Positions 1-4,611 of a stretch of 5,858 bases of DNA are shown in pieces. A program made the position numbers and the translations under genes. Within the stretch, counting starts at the first letter, position 1, and every line of letters begins with the position of its first letter. This stretch comes from Anaerolineaceae bacterium (GTDB lineage: Bacteria; Chloroflexota; Anaerolineae; Anaerolineales; Anaerolineaceae), in NCBI GenBank assembly GCA_030620065.1, contig JAUXFJ010000109.1, forward strand, positions 1 to 5,858, given 5' to 3'. The notes under the pieces are model-generated. The model was not told the origin of the DNA and did not search any database. It was given only the letters and a program-made list of their open reading frames with translations.

Positions 1-436
1 GGTCGATATCTGCAACTTCCGCAAGAAGGGCTTCTTTATTGTCCAGCAGTGTCAGTCTGGCTCTGGCAGGGTCAGCCAGGTCGAGAAGCTGGATTTGCCC
101 GATCATTTCGGGCGCAGTGCTACTTGCATAGAAGCCGCCGGTGGGGCGTGCCAATTTTGCCATGAAGGAAGTGCCGGCTATAACGGAAGGTTCTTCGATG
201 GCCATTGGCACCAAGACTTCACGGCCGTTGACGATGAAGTTCTGCGCGATTCCTAAAGGCAGATTGAAGGTTCCAACCGCATTTTCGATCATATGGTCAG
301 CAGCTTCAGCCGTGAGACCACCTGCACCGCTGATGGCAGCTTGCTCATCGAGTGTCAGGGCAGCTTTTTGTGTTAGAAGCGCCAAGCGTTCTGTCAAAGT
401 GAGATGATAGAATTTTTTAGTTTGTGATTTGGGCAA
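1..436 (-). CDS. mvaA: HMG-CoA reductase, class II (degradative type), N-terminal part, cut by the window edge
   Basis: Interconverts HMG-CoA and mevalonate with NAD(P)H; in bacteria class II enzymes serve either mevalonate breakdown or isoprenoid synthesis, and the sequence does not say which. The visible 145 residues hold the class II N-terminal signature: HMIENAVGTF (48-57), LPLGIAQNF (59-67) and MAIEEPSV (78-85), whose first Glu (E81) or its neighbour corresponds to the catalytic glutamate of the Pseudomonas mevalonii enzyme. PTGGFYA (98-104) and MIGQIQLLD (111-119) follow. The family is about 430 residues, so roughly a third is here; the catalytic Lys, Asp and His and the cofactor domain lie beyond base 1. 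The start is TTG at 434-436: AGGAG (444-448 on the complement) sits 7 bases upstream, an in-frame TAA lies just before it, and the first in-frame ATG falls inside the conserved HMIEN motif. Transcribed away from the rest of the window. Confidence 0.9.
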   Translation of the reverse strand, partial: MPKSQTKKFYHLTLTERLALLTQKAALTLDEQAAISGAGGLTAEAADHMIENAVGTFNLPLGIAQNFIVNGREVLVPMAIEEPSVIAGTSFMAKLARPTGGFYASSTAPEMIGQIQLLDLADPARARLTLLDNKEALLAEVADID

Positions 437-479
437 AGTTTAACTCCTGATCGTGAATCCCAGAAAAGGGAAAAGAATT

Positions 480-506
480 AGTATAATCATAAACCCATTT
501 TTAACA
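480..506 (-). promoter_or_regulatory. Possible promoter of the HMG-CoA reductase gene
   Basis: On the minus strand, TATACT (480-485) resembles a sigma-70 -10 box about 45 bases upstream of the TTG start. The only -35 candidate, TGTTAA (501-506), is poor and its 15-base spacing is short. The same spot reads TATAAT on the plus strand (482-487) without a good -35, so the A+T-rich context alone may explain it. Confidence 0.25.
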
Positions 507-540
507 TTGGGAAGCTATAAAAAACTATCAGAAATGAGAT

Positions 541-726
541 TTGAAATCGCCACTCCAGATTGTTTCTCACCGCGAGACCCATTGCGGCCTGACAAGCTAC
601 TTCCACTTCTACAACTTTGAATGCCCACATCAAGCCCTCGACTACCAGACACCCGTTCAAGTCTATGCTGTGAACGATCAGACTATGCTATACTTTTCTT
701 CAAGAAAGCAGTTCATCTTACAGTGA
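541..726 (+). pseudogene. Remnant of IS3-family transposase (OrfB C-terminus)
   Basis: An open stretch of 61 codons whose middle (about 580-670) reads GLTSYFHFYNFECPHQALDY followed by QTPVQVY. This matches the end of the integrase core of IS3-type transposases, usually written YFxFYNxERPHQALGYxTPAEVY. The invariant-looking Arg of ERPH is Cys here. All of the DDE catalytic core upstream is missing, there is no initiation signal (first codon TTG, no Shine-Dalgarno), and an in-frame TGA lies at 535-537. The 19 codons after the motif match nothing I know. I infer a decayed insertion-sequence tail; no terminal inverted repeats or target duplication could be identified. The next 54 bases up to the Fe-S gene may include the old right end of the element, which I cannot prove. 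No other gene is visible in 437-780. Confidence 0.65.
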
Positions 727-770
727 CCTCTTTTCGTGTCCACATAATATTTACTACCCCAAATCTATAT

Positions 771-775
771 GGAGG
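771..775 (+). promoter_or_regulatory. Ribosome binding site that sets the Fe-S protein start
   Basis: GGAGG ends 5 bases before ATG 781. It overlaps the upstream in-frame ATG at 769, so 781 (Met-Ser-Lys-Lys) and not 769 is the start. Confidence 0.8.
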
Positions 776-780
776 AATTG

Positions 781-1335
781 ATGAGCAAAAAAGATTTATA
801 TTTGGAATTGTGCAAGTATTATGAATTTATGTTGGGGAAAATCCCTAACAAAGACGAATTCATAGAAGCCCTGAAACAAACCATCACAGAAGATGAATTG
901 AAGGCATTCTTCCTGTTGCCATTTAATGGCAATATTCTTCATAAAGCTTTGGTTAAAAAAGCTGCCAAAGCTAAAATTACTGAAGAAGAAATTATTAAAA
1001 TATTTAAGCGAATTGCACCAGAAGGGTACATCCTCACTTATAACACACCCGATGGCCGTAGCTATGAACGTGGTAATCCGGTATTTATGGCTGAGCAACA
1101 AGTTCGGAGAGACGAAGATACTCCGGCCAGAACCATATTTGCGAAATTCATGGATGGCTTAATTGAAAGTGCTTCACCTACCAGTGTAAACAAAACACCA
1201 TACTACCGGGTTCTTCCTGTGGAATACACGCTAACGGGACAGACGGCTGATGGGACAATTATGCTCGACGCCCCTATCCCAGATCAACGCGAGGTGCTTC
1301 CTATTGATAAAGTCACCAAAATGGTCGAGTCGTAA
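781..1335 (+). CDS. N-terminal half of the split Fe-S protein (184 residues)
   Basis: This is what would be translated if the TAA at 1333-1335 terminates. It has a strong Shine-Dalgarno sequence and an ATG start. It carries the helix-rich region (residues 5-85, with TEDELKAFFLLPF and TEEEIIKIFKRI reminiscent of a helix-turn-helix or winged-helix fold) and the linker through VLPIDKVTKMVES. Apart from Cys11 it holds no cysteines, so it cannot bind the Fe-S clusters expected of the whole protein. It shows no signal peptide or membrane segment and is probably cytoplasmic. On its own it would be taken for a hypothetical protein; its identity comes from continuity with the downstream frame. The stop is followed by T (TAAT), a context expected to terminate well. 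Confidence 0.6.
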   Translation: MSKKDLYLELCKYYEFMLGKIPNKDEFIEALKQTITEDELKAFFLLPFNGNILHKALVKKAAKAKITEEEIIKIFKRIAPEGYILTYNTPDGRSYERGNPVFMAEQQVRRDEDTPARTIFAKFMDGLIESASPTSVNKTPYYRVLPVEYTLTGQTADGTIMLDAPIPDQREVLPIDKVTKMVES

Positions 1336-1383
1336 TCACTTGTTGGTGTAGCTGAGTGCTTCTGCCGAAAAGCCCGCAAGCTT

Positions 1384-1926
1384 GTGGGTAAAGAGTGCGA
1401 ACATCCGTTGGAGACCTGTTTTGTATTCAATGAATTTGCTGAAGGTTTAATCGATAGCGGGTTGGCACGCGAAATTACAACTGAAGAAGCTTTAAAAATA
1501 TTAAGACATTGTGAAGAAATTGGTTTGGTACATAATGTGGATAACGCAGAAGGACATTTACGCACTCTGTGTAATTGCTGTTCCTGCTCCTGCGCTGTGA
1601 TGAAAATCATCAATAATGGTGGAACTTATGCGGGAGCCCCGTCTCGCTTTTTGGTTAAACATGATGAAGAAAAATGTATCCTTTGTGAAGAGTGCGCTGC
1701 AATCTGCCCGACAGAATCTATACATAAAGAAAATGGGAAAATGATATTTAATTCTGCAACCTGCATTGGCTGCGGGTTATGTGTATCCGTGTGTAAACAG
1801 GGAGCCAATTATATGGTTCCAAGGGAAAAATATCCACGGATTTCAGCGACCCACAAAGACCTCTGGGCAAAAATTGGGAAGGAATCAATAGTCGGTATTC
1901 TTAAGAACAAGATACTTGGCAAATAG
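1384..1926 (+). CDS. C-terminal half of the split Fe-S protein: ferredoxin-type 4Fe-4S protein
   Basis: Contains KECEHPLETC, a helical stretch (TTEEALKILRHCEEIGLVHN), CNCCSCSC, then two classical ferredoxin motifs: CILCEECAAICP (C-x2-C-x2-C-x3-CP) and CIGCGLCVSVCK (C-x2-C-x2-C-x3-C), predicting two [4Fe-4S] clusters. GTG 1384 is only the first plausible start codon after the TAA. It lacks a Shine-Dalgarno sequence and would drop the preceding CFCR cysteines, so I doubt it is a true initiation site; the frame is open from 1336. Whether this half is made depends on reinitiation, readthrough, or the TAA being an error. The ferredoxin domain itself is intact and its cysteines are conserved, arguing that the break is recent or only apparent. 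Confidence 0.5.
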   Translation: MGKECEHPLETCFVFNEFAEGLIDSGLAREITTEEALKILRHCEEIGLVHNVDNAEGHLRTLCNCCSCSCAVMKIINNGGTYAGAPSRFLVKHDEEKCILCEECAAICPTESIHKENGKMIFNSATCIGCGLCVSVCKQGANYMVPREKYPRISATHKDLWAKIGKESIVGILKNKILGK

Positions 1927-1929
1927 ATA

Positions 1930-1935
1930 GAGAGG
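1930..1935 (+). promoter_or_regulatory. Ribosome binding site pointing to the ATA start of hypA
   Basis: GAGAGG ends 5 bases before ATA 1941-1943. No ATG, GTG or TTG at proper distance shares the hypA frame, so this site supports initiation at, or ancestrally at, codon 1941. Confidence 0.6.
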
Positions 1936-1940
1936 TCACC

Positions 1941-2282
1941 ATACACGAAGCCGGCATTGCAGCTAATATATTACAAATCGTTGAGGACGCTGCGAAGAAA
2001 AACCACCTGCACTTTGTTCAAAAGGTGGAGCTTGAAATTGGGGCATTCAGTGGTGTTGAACCCGAATTGTTGCAGTTTGCCTTTTCGGTAATTAAGAAGA
2101 ACACCTTCCTCGAAGACAGCGAGATAAAGATTAATGTCCCGCCGTTAATACTATTCTGCAAAAACTGTGAAACAGATTATATAGGTGACCTGGAAGACCT
2201 GAGGTGCCCTGTATGTCTTGGTGAGGATTTTAAAGTACGTCAAGGTAGAGAACTGCGTGTGAAATCGATTGTTGGAGGTTAA
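1941..2282 (+). CDS. hypA: Hydrogenase/urease nickel chaperone HypA, apparent ATA start
   Basis: Small cytoplasmic nickel metallochaperone that passes Ni(II), with HypB, to [NiFe] hydrogenase or another nickel enzyme. Read from ATA, the 113-residue product begins (M)HEAGIAANILQIVEDAAKK, exactly the HypA N-terminus and the normal family length. The Met-His-Glu start is functionally essential in known HypA, since His2 and nearby groups bind nickel. VELEIGAFSGVEPELLQFAF (about 29-48) is the conserved core, and the zinc site is C-x2-C-x12-C-x2-C (FCKNC to LRCPVC). The next usable start, GTG 2025, would delete 28 residues including the nickel site, so I reject it. The family requires Met-His-Glu, and ATA is one transition from ATG. 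Either ATA is a weak genuine start, a mutation, or a base-call error. It follows the Fe-S gene by 14 bases and precedes hypB by 2. Confidence 0.88.
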   Translation: MHEAGIAANILQIVEDAAKKNHLHFVQKVELEIGAFSGVEPELLQFAFSVIKKNTFLEDSEIKINVPPLILFCKNCETDYIGDLEDLRCPVCLGEDFKVRQGRELRVKSIVGG

Positions 2283-2284
2283 TT

Positions 2285-2980
2285 ATGGAGATAAACATAC
2301 AGGATGACCCGCTAGAATCAAGCAGTATTCGCGTGATTACATTGGAAACCAATGTTCTGGAAGCAAATGATAAAATTGCTGCTGAGAATAGGGCTTTGCT
2401 TAAGAAAAAGGGGGTGATAACCCTCAACTTAATAAGTTCCCCGGGTTCAGGCAAGACAACCTTGCTGGAACGAACCCTGATAGATCTAAAGGGCAAACTA
2501 CGCTGTGCTGTCATTGAAGGTGATCAGCGTACCAGCCGTGATGCTGCTCGCATTGCAGCAACAGGTGTGCCTGTAATCCAGATTAATACCTTGTCCTCTT
2601 GTCATCTGGAAGCCGCACAAATTCGATCTGGGCTAAAAGAATTGCCGCTGGATGATATAGATCTGCTTTTCATTGAAAATGTTGGAAATCTAATCTGTCC
2701 CTCAGCATTTGACCTTGGAGAGAATTACAAAGTCGCTTTGATGAGTATTACTGAAGGAGAAGATAAGCCCATCAAGTACCCGCTTCTGTTCCATCTGGCA
2801 TCAATTATTGTTCTGACGAAAATGGATTTGTTGCCATACTTGAGGTTTAACCTTGATCTATGCAAACAATACACGCGCCGGATCAACCCGGAAGCGAAGA
2901 TCATCGAGACATCTGTTTTCAACGGTCAAGGGTTAGAGACCTGGAAGAATTATCTTCTTGAACTTGTGCAAAGTCAGTAG
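2285..2980 (+). CDS. hypB: Hydrogenase/urease nickel-incorporation GTPase HypB
   Basis: SIMIBI-class GTPase that drives nickel insertion into hydrogenase (or another nickel enzyme) together with HypA. At 231 residues it is a short-form HypB: no His-rich stretch and no N-terminal CxxCGC high-affinity nickel site. Visible motifs: P-loop SSPGSGKTT (51-59), IEGDQRTSRDAARI (77-90), the metal-site residues C106 and H107 in SSCHLEA, IENVGNLICP (130-139) with metal-ligand-like C138, SITEGEDKPIKYP (154-166), and the guanine-specificity motif TKMD (178-181). The last has Thr for the usual Asn, as several HypBs do. GGAGG (2274-2278), inside the end of hypA, lies 6 bases before ATG 2285, so translation is probably coupled to hypA. 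All key residues are present and the gene looks functional. One local difference is TLSSCHL where many family members have TGxGCHL. Confidence 0.95.
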   Translation: MEINIQDDPLESSSIRVITLETNVLEANDKIAAENRALLKKKGVITLNLISSPGSGKTTLLERTLIDLKGKLRCAVIEGDQRTSRDAARIAATGVPVIQINTLSSCHLEAAQIRSGLKELPLDDIDLLFIENVGNLICPSAFDLGENYKVALMSITEGEDKPIKYPLLFHLASIIVLTKMDLLPYLRFNLDLCKQYTRRINPEAKIIETSVFNGQGLETWKNYLLELVQSQ

Positions 2981-3000
2981 AATATGAGCAAAAAAGTTTG

Positions 3001-3114
3001 TTGGAGTGGTCAAAGCTAGTCCGCACCCAGTCACTTATGGAGAAGGATGAGGGTGTTGAAGTGACGATCTTTGCTTGGGTACCGTTTAGCCAAGAAGCGG
3101 TTGAACCGAAATAG
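3001..3114 (+). other. Gap after hypB with a doubtful 37-codon ORF
   Basis: The 154 bases between hypB and the methyltransferase gene hold no convincing gene. One frame is open from just after the hypB stop to TAG 3112-3114; from TTG 3001 it would give 37 residues (MEWSKLVRTQSL onward). It has no Shine-Dalgarno sequence and resembles nothing I recognise. A stem (3081-3101, seven pairs including one G-U, 7-base loop) lies inside it but has no following T-tract, so it is not a clear terminator. Confidence 0.15.
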
Positions 3115-3134
3115 AAGAGGGTAAAATAGTAAAT

Positions 3135-3872
3135 ATGAAACCTCAAAACCTTGAAAAAGCAGCGCTGCGAGGCGAACCTTCTTATGTTTGGCGTGAGGGG
3201 CAGGAACGACGGTTAAAGATGATCGTGGATGCGGCGGGTGAGCGCCTTTCGGGGTGTACATTGGTAAACGGCTGCGGCGTGGGTACGTATGTAGACCATT
3301 TGGCAGCCTTCGCAGATAAGGTCTTCGGTCTTGATATTGATTTTGAGCGGGTGAGTGATGCACATAGACTCAGCACGAGAGTGCTGTGTGCGGCTGGGGA
3401 GCATCTGCCCTTTGCTGATGCTGTTTATGACCTGATATTGAGCAATGAAGTACTAGAACATGTGCAGGATGACGCAACTGCTATCAAGGAGATGGTACGC
3501 GTGATGAAAACAGGGGGAAGGTTGGTTCTTTTTTGCCCGAATCGAGGGTATCCATTTGAAACACATGGCTTCTATTGGCGAGGGAAATATCACTTCGGTA
3601 ATATTCCGCTGATCAATTACCTGCCAGGGCGCTGGCGCAACAAATTAGCCCCACATGTGCGTGTGTATACACGGAGGGGTTTAAAAAAGCTCTTTAAGGG
3701 ACTACCGGTGCGGTTTATCCAGCAGAGCGTGATTTTTGGCGGCTATGACAATATCATCGCGCGCTGGCCGCGTTTTGGCAAGTTCGTACGTGGTTTCTGG
3801 CAAGCGTTAGAGCATACGCCGCTGCGGATTTTTGGGCTTTCACATTTTTGGGTGGTTGAAAAAGTGGACTGA
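3135..3872 (+). CDS. Class I SAM-dependent methyltransferase (Methyltransf_11 type)
   Basis: A 245-residue Rossmann-fold methyltransferase. Motif I is TLVNGCGVGTYVDHLA (42-57), where the GCGxG glycine loop binds SAM. The acidic end of strand 2 is GLDID (65-69), and AAGEHLPFADAVYDLIL (86-102) and NEVLEHV (104-110) are the post-motifs typical of UbiE/Coq5-like and Methyltransf_11 enzymes. MKTGGRLVLFCPNRGYP follows, with an aromatic C-terminal region (about 150-245) that probably sets the substrate. The HGFYWRGKYHFGNIPLINYLP stretch recalls methyltransferases near polysaccharide or lipid biosynthesis genes, but the acceptor cannot be read from sequence. It has no signal peptide or clear membrane segment. 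The start ATG 3135 has only a distant purine run (GAAGAGGG, 3114-3121, about 13 bases away), so the ribosome site is weak; no better start is evident. The product looks complete. Confidence 0.88.
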   Translation: MKPQNLEKAALRGEPSYVWREGQERRLKMIVDAAGERLSGCTLVNGCGVGTYVDHLAAFADKVFGLDIDFERVSDAHRLSTRVLCAAGEHLPFADAVYDLILSNEVLEHVQDDATAIKEMVRVMKTGGRLVLFCPNRGYPFETHGFYWRGKYHFGNIPLINYLPGRWRNKLAPHVRVYTRRGLKKLFKGLPVRFIQQSVIFGGYDNIIARWPRFGKFVRGFWQALEHTPLRIFGLSHFWVVEKVD

Positions 3873-3924
3873 GTGGCAGAGCAGGACAGCATTTGCTTGC
3901 GACAGGCATGTTACGTGTCAATGA

Positions 3925-3947
3925 CAGGTATAGAAAAGCTTTACCTG
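3925..3947 (+). terminator. Hairpin between convergent genes, possible transcription end
   Basis: CAGGTA (3925-3930) pairs with TACCTG (3942-3947); an inner AG/CT pair beyond a T-T mismatch leaves the loop AAAAG. It sits in the 101-base interval between the convergent methyltransferase and membrane-protein genes, where a bidirectional terminator is expected. On the plus strand it is followed by seven A's and not T's, and on the minus strand the run of T's precedes the stem, so it is not a standard intrinsic terminator. Nothing else is visible in 3873-3973. Confidence 0.3.
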
Positions 3948-3973
3948 CAAAAAAACGAAAGCTACTAACTGGA

Positions 3974-4435
3974 TTAACCGGGCTCTTCACCCTTCTTGCG
4001 AAACAGGAACATGGCCAGGCTGATCAACCAGAGGGTCAAGAGACCAGAATGCATAAAGAATAAGAGGGGATTTAAGAAGAACAGTTCCCAGTTGGTTACA
4101 TATTCAGGTTTATATTCTTCAATAGGTAAGGGGCGCAGCAGGTCAAAGAATGCCGGATAGGTGATTCGGATCCAGTAAGTTGCCAAAGCTGCCAATGAAT
4201 TTAAACCGGTGAGGATGATGAAGGCGATCATTGCCTGCCGGCGGGTGAGGCGGCACAGAAAGATACCCAAGATGACCAACCCCACTAAAAAGAGCAGGAT
4301 TGTGATCATGTGTTCCGGGCGCAGGGGGGAAGGTTGACCGAGCCAGCGCCAATCCCAATACCACAAGAAAACGGACGCTGCTACTAATAAAACCCCTAAG
4401 ATTAGAAAATGCCATTTAGAAAGACGGTCCTGCAT
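3974..4435 (-). CDS. Four-helix integral membrane protein, unknown function
   Basis: A 153-residue hydrophobic protein I do not recognise. Predicted membrane segments lie at about 8-27 (WHFLILGVLLVAASVFLWYW), 43-63, 69-89 and 118-145, with a short Arg-rich loop (RLTRRQ, 62-67) between helices 2 and 3 and a charged tail RKKGEEPG. By the positive-inside rule both termini and the RLTRRQ loop would be cytoplasmic, and the 90-117 loop, rich in Pro, Tyr and Glu, would lie outside. There are no catalytic or metal-binding motifs. The start ATG 4433-4435 is preceded by GAGGAG (4445-4450 on the complement) 9 bases away, a good ribosome site. It runs in the same direction as the amylase gene but about 170 bases downstream of it, with its own possible promoter, so it is probably a separate unit. 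Convergent with the methyltransferase gene. Confidence 0.75.
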   Translation of the reverse strand: MQDRLSKWHFLILGVLLVAASVFLWYWDWRWLGQPSPLRPEHMITILLFLVGLVILGIFLCRLTRRQAMIAFIILTGLNSLAALATYWIRITYPAFFDLLRPLPIEEYKPEYVTNWELFFLNPLLFFMHSGLLTLWLISLAMFLFRKKGEEPG

Positions 4436-4496
4436 AATGCAATTCTCCTCTTGGTTTTAGTGTTGAAGATCAAATATGCATGCACTGCTGATAACA

Positions 4497-4505
4497 ATTT
4501 TAACA
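4497..4505 (-). promoter_or_regulatory. Possible extended -10 promoter of the membrane-protein gene
   Basis: On the minus strand TGTTAAAAT forms an extended -10 (TG-n-TAAAAT) about 62 bases upstream of ATG 4435, in an A+T-rich gap. No good -35 box is seen, which an extended -10 can tolerate. The gap 4436-4606 shows no gene. Confidence 0.3.
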
Positions 4506-4599
4506 TATCTATACTTAAAGAGATGGATTTTACATAATTTGGCATTCAGTGGGGGGTAGATATTTTTGGGTGTTGACTAAGGCTTTGCCGGTCTTATCG

Positions 4600-4611
4600 C
4601 ATAGCGCTATG
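4600..4611. repeat. Perfect 12-base palindrome over the amylase stop codon
   Basis: CATAGCGCTATG is a perfect inverted repeat with no loop. It contains the TAG stop of the GH13 gene (4607-4609 on the complement). Past the stop, the minus strand shows an imperfect stem (TAAG/CTTA with GGC/GCC inside) but no T-tract, so no intrinsic terminator can be claimed. The palindrome may be chance or a protein-binding site. Confidence 0.35.

Larger units (their letters stand above)
781..1926 (+). pseudogene. Multi-cluster Fe-S protein with ferredoxin domain, interrupted by an in-frame TAA
   Basis: Read through one stop codon, this is a single 381-codon gene. From the N-terminus it has: a charged, helix-rich region (about 1-105) with a winged-helix-like look at 40-85; a linker leading to YYRVLPVEYT and REVLPIDKVTKMVES; the stop at codon 185; GVAECFCRKARKLVGKEC to HPLETC, a C-x-C-x10-C-x6-C region (C193, C195, C206, C213); CNCCSCSC (264-271); and a 2[4Fe-4S] ferredoxin domain (C299-C338). 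This order is familiar from a family of ferredoxin-like proteins of anaerobes whose exact function is unknown to me; electron transfer is the safe inference. The reading frame is identical on both sides of the TAA and the family sequence continues directly across it, so this is a nonsense codon and not a gene boundary. It lies 14 bases before hypA and is probably cotranscribed with hypA and hypB. A sequencing error remains possible. Confidence 0.75.

Noticed and set aside
141..407. Open frame on the plus strand across the HMG-CoA reductase region
   Set aside because: Antisense shadow; the minus-strand translation has unmistakable class II reductase motifs.
769..780. ATG 769 as start of the Fe-S protein
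   Set aside because: The Shine-Dalgarno GGAGG lies inside the extra codons and is correctly spaced for ATG 781.
1333..1335. Selenocysteine or pyrrolysine at the internal stop
   Set aside because: The codon is TAA; those amino acids use TGA and TAG.
2025..2282. HypA starting at GTG 2025
   Set aside because: It would remove 28 conserved residues including the His-Glu nickel site, while family sequence continues upstream to 1941.
2919..3146. 75-codon minus-strand frame across the gap after hypB
   Set aside because: Overlaps the end of hypB and the start of the methyltransferase gene antisense, with no recognisable protein features.
4436..4606. Possible riboswitch or small RNA in the gap upstream of the membrane-protein gene
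   Set aside because: Only short A+T-rich palindromes such as TGCATGCA were seen; no structured leader I can recognise.
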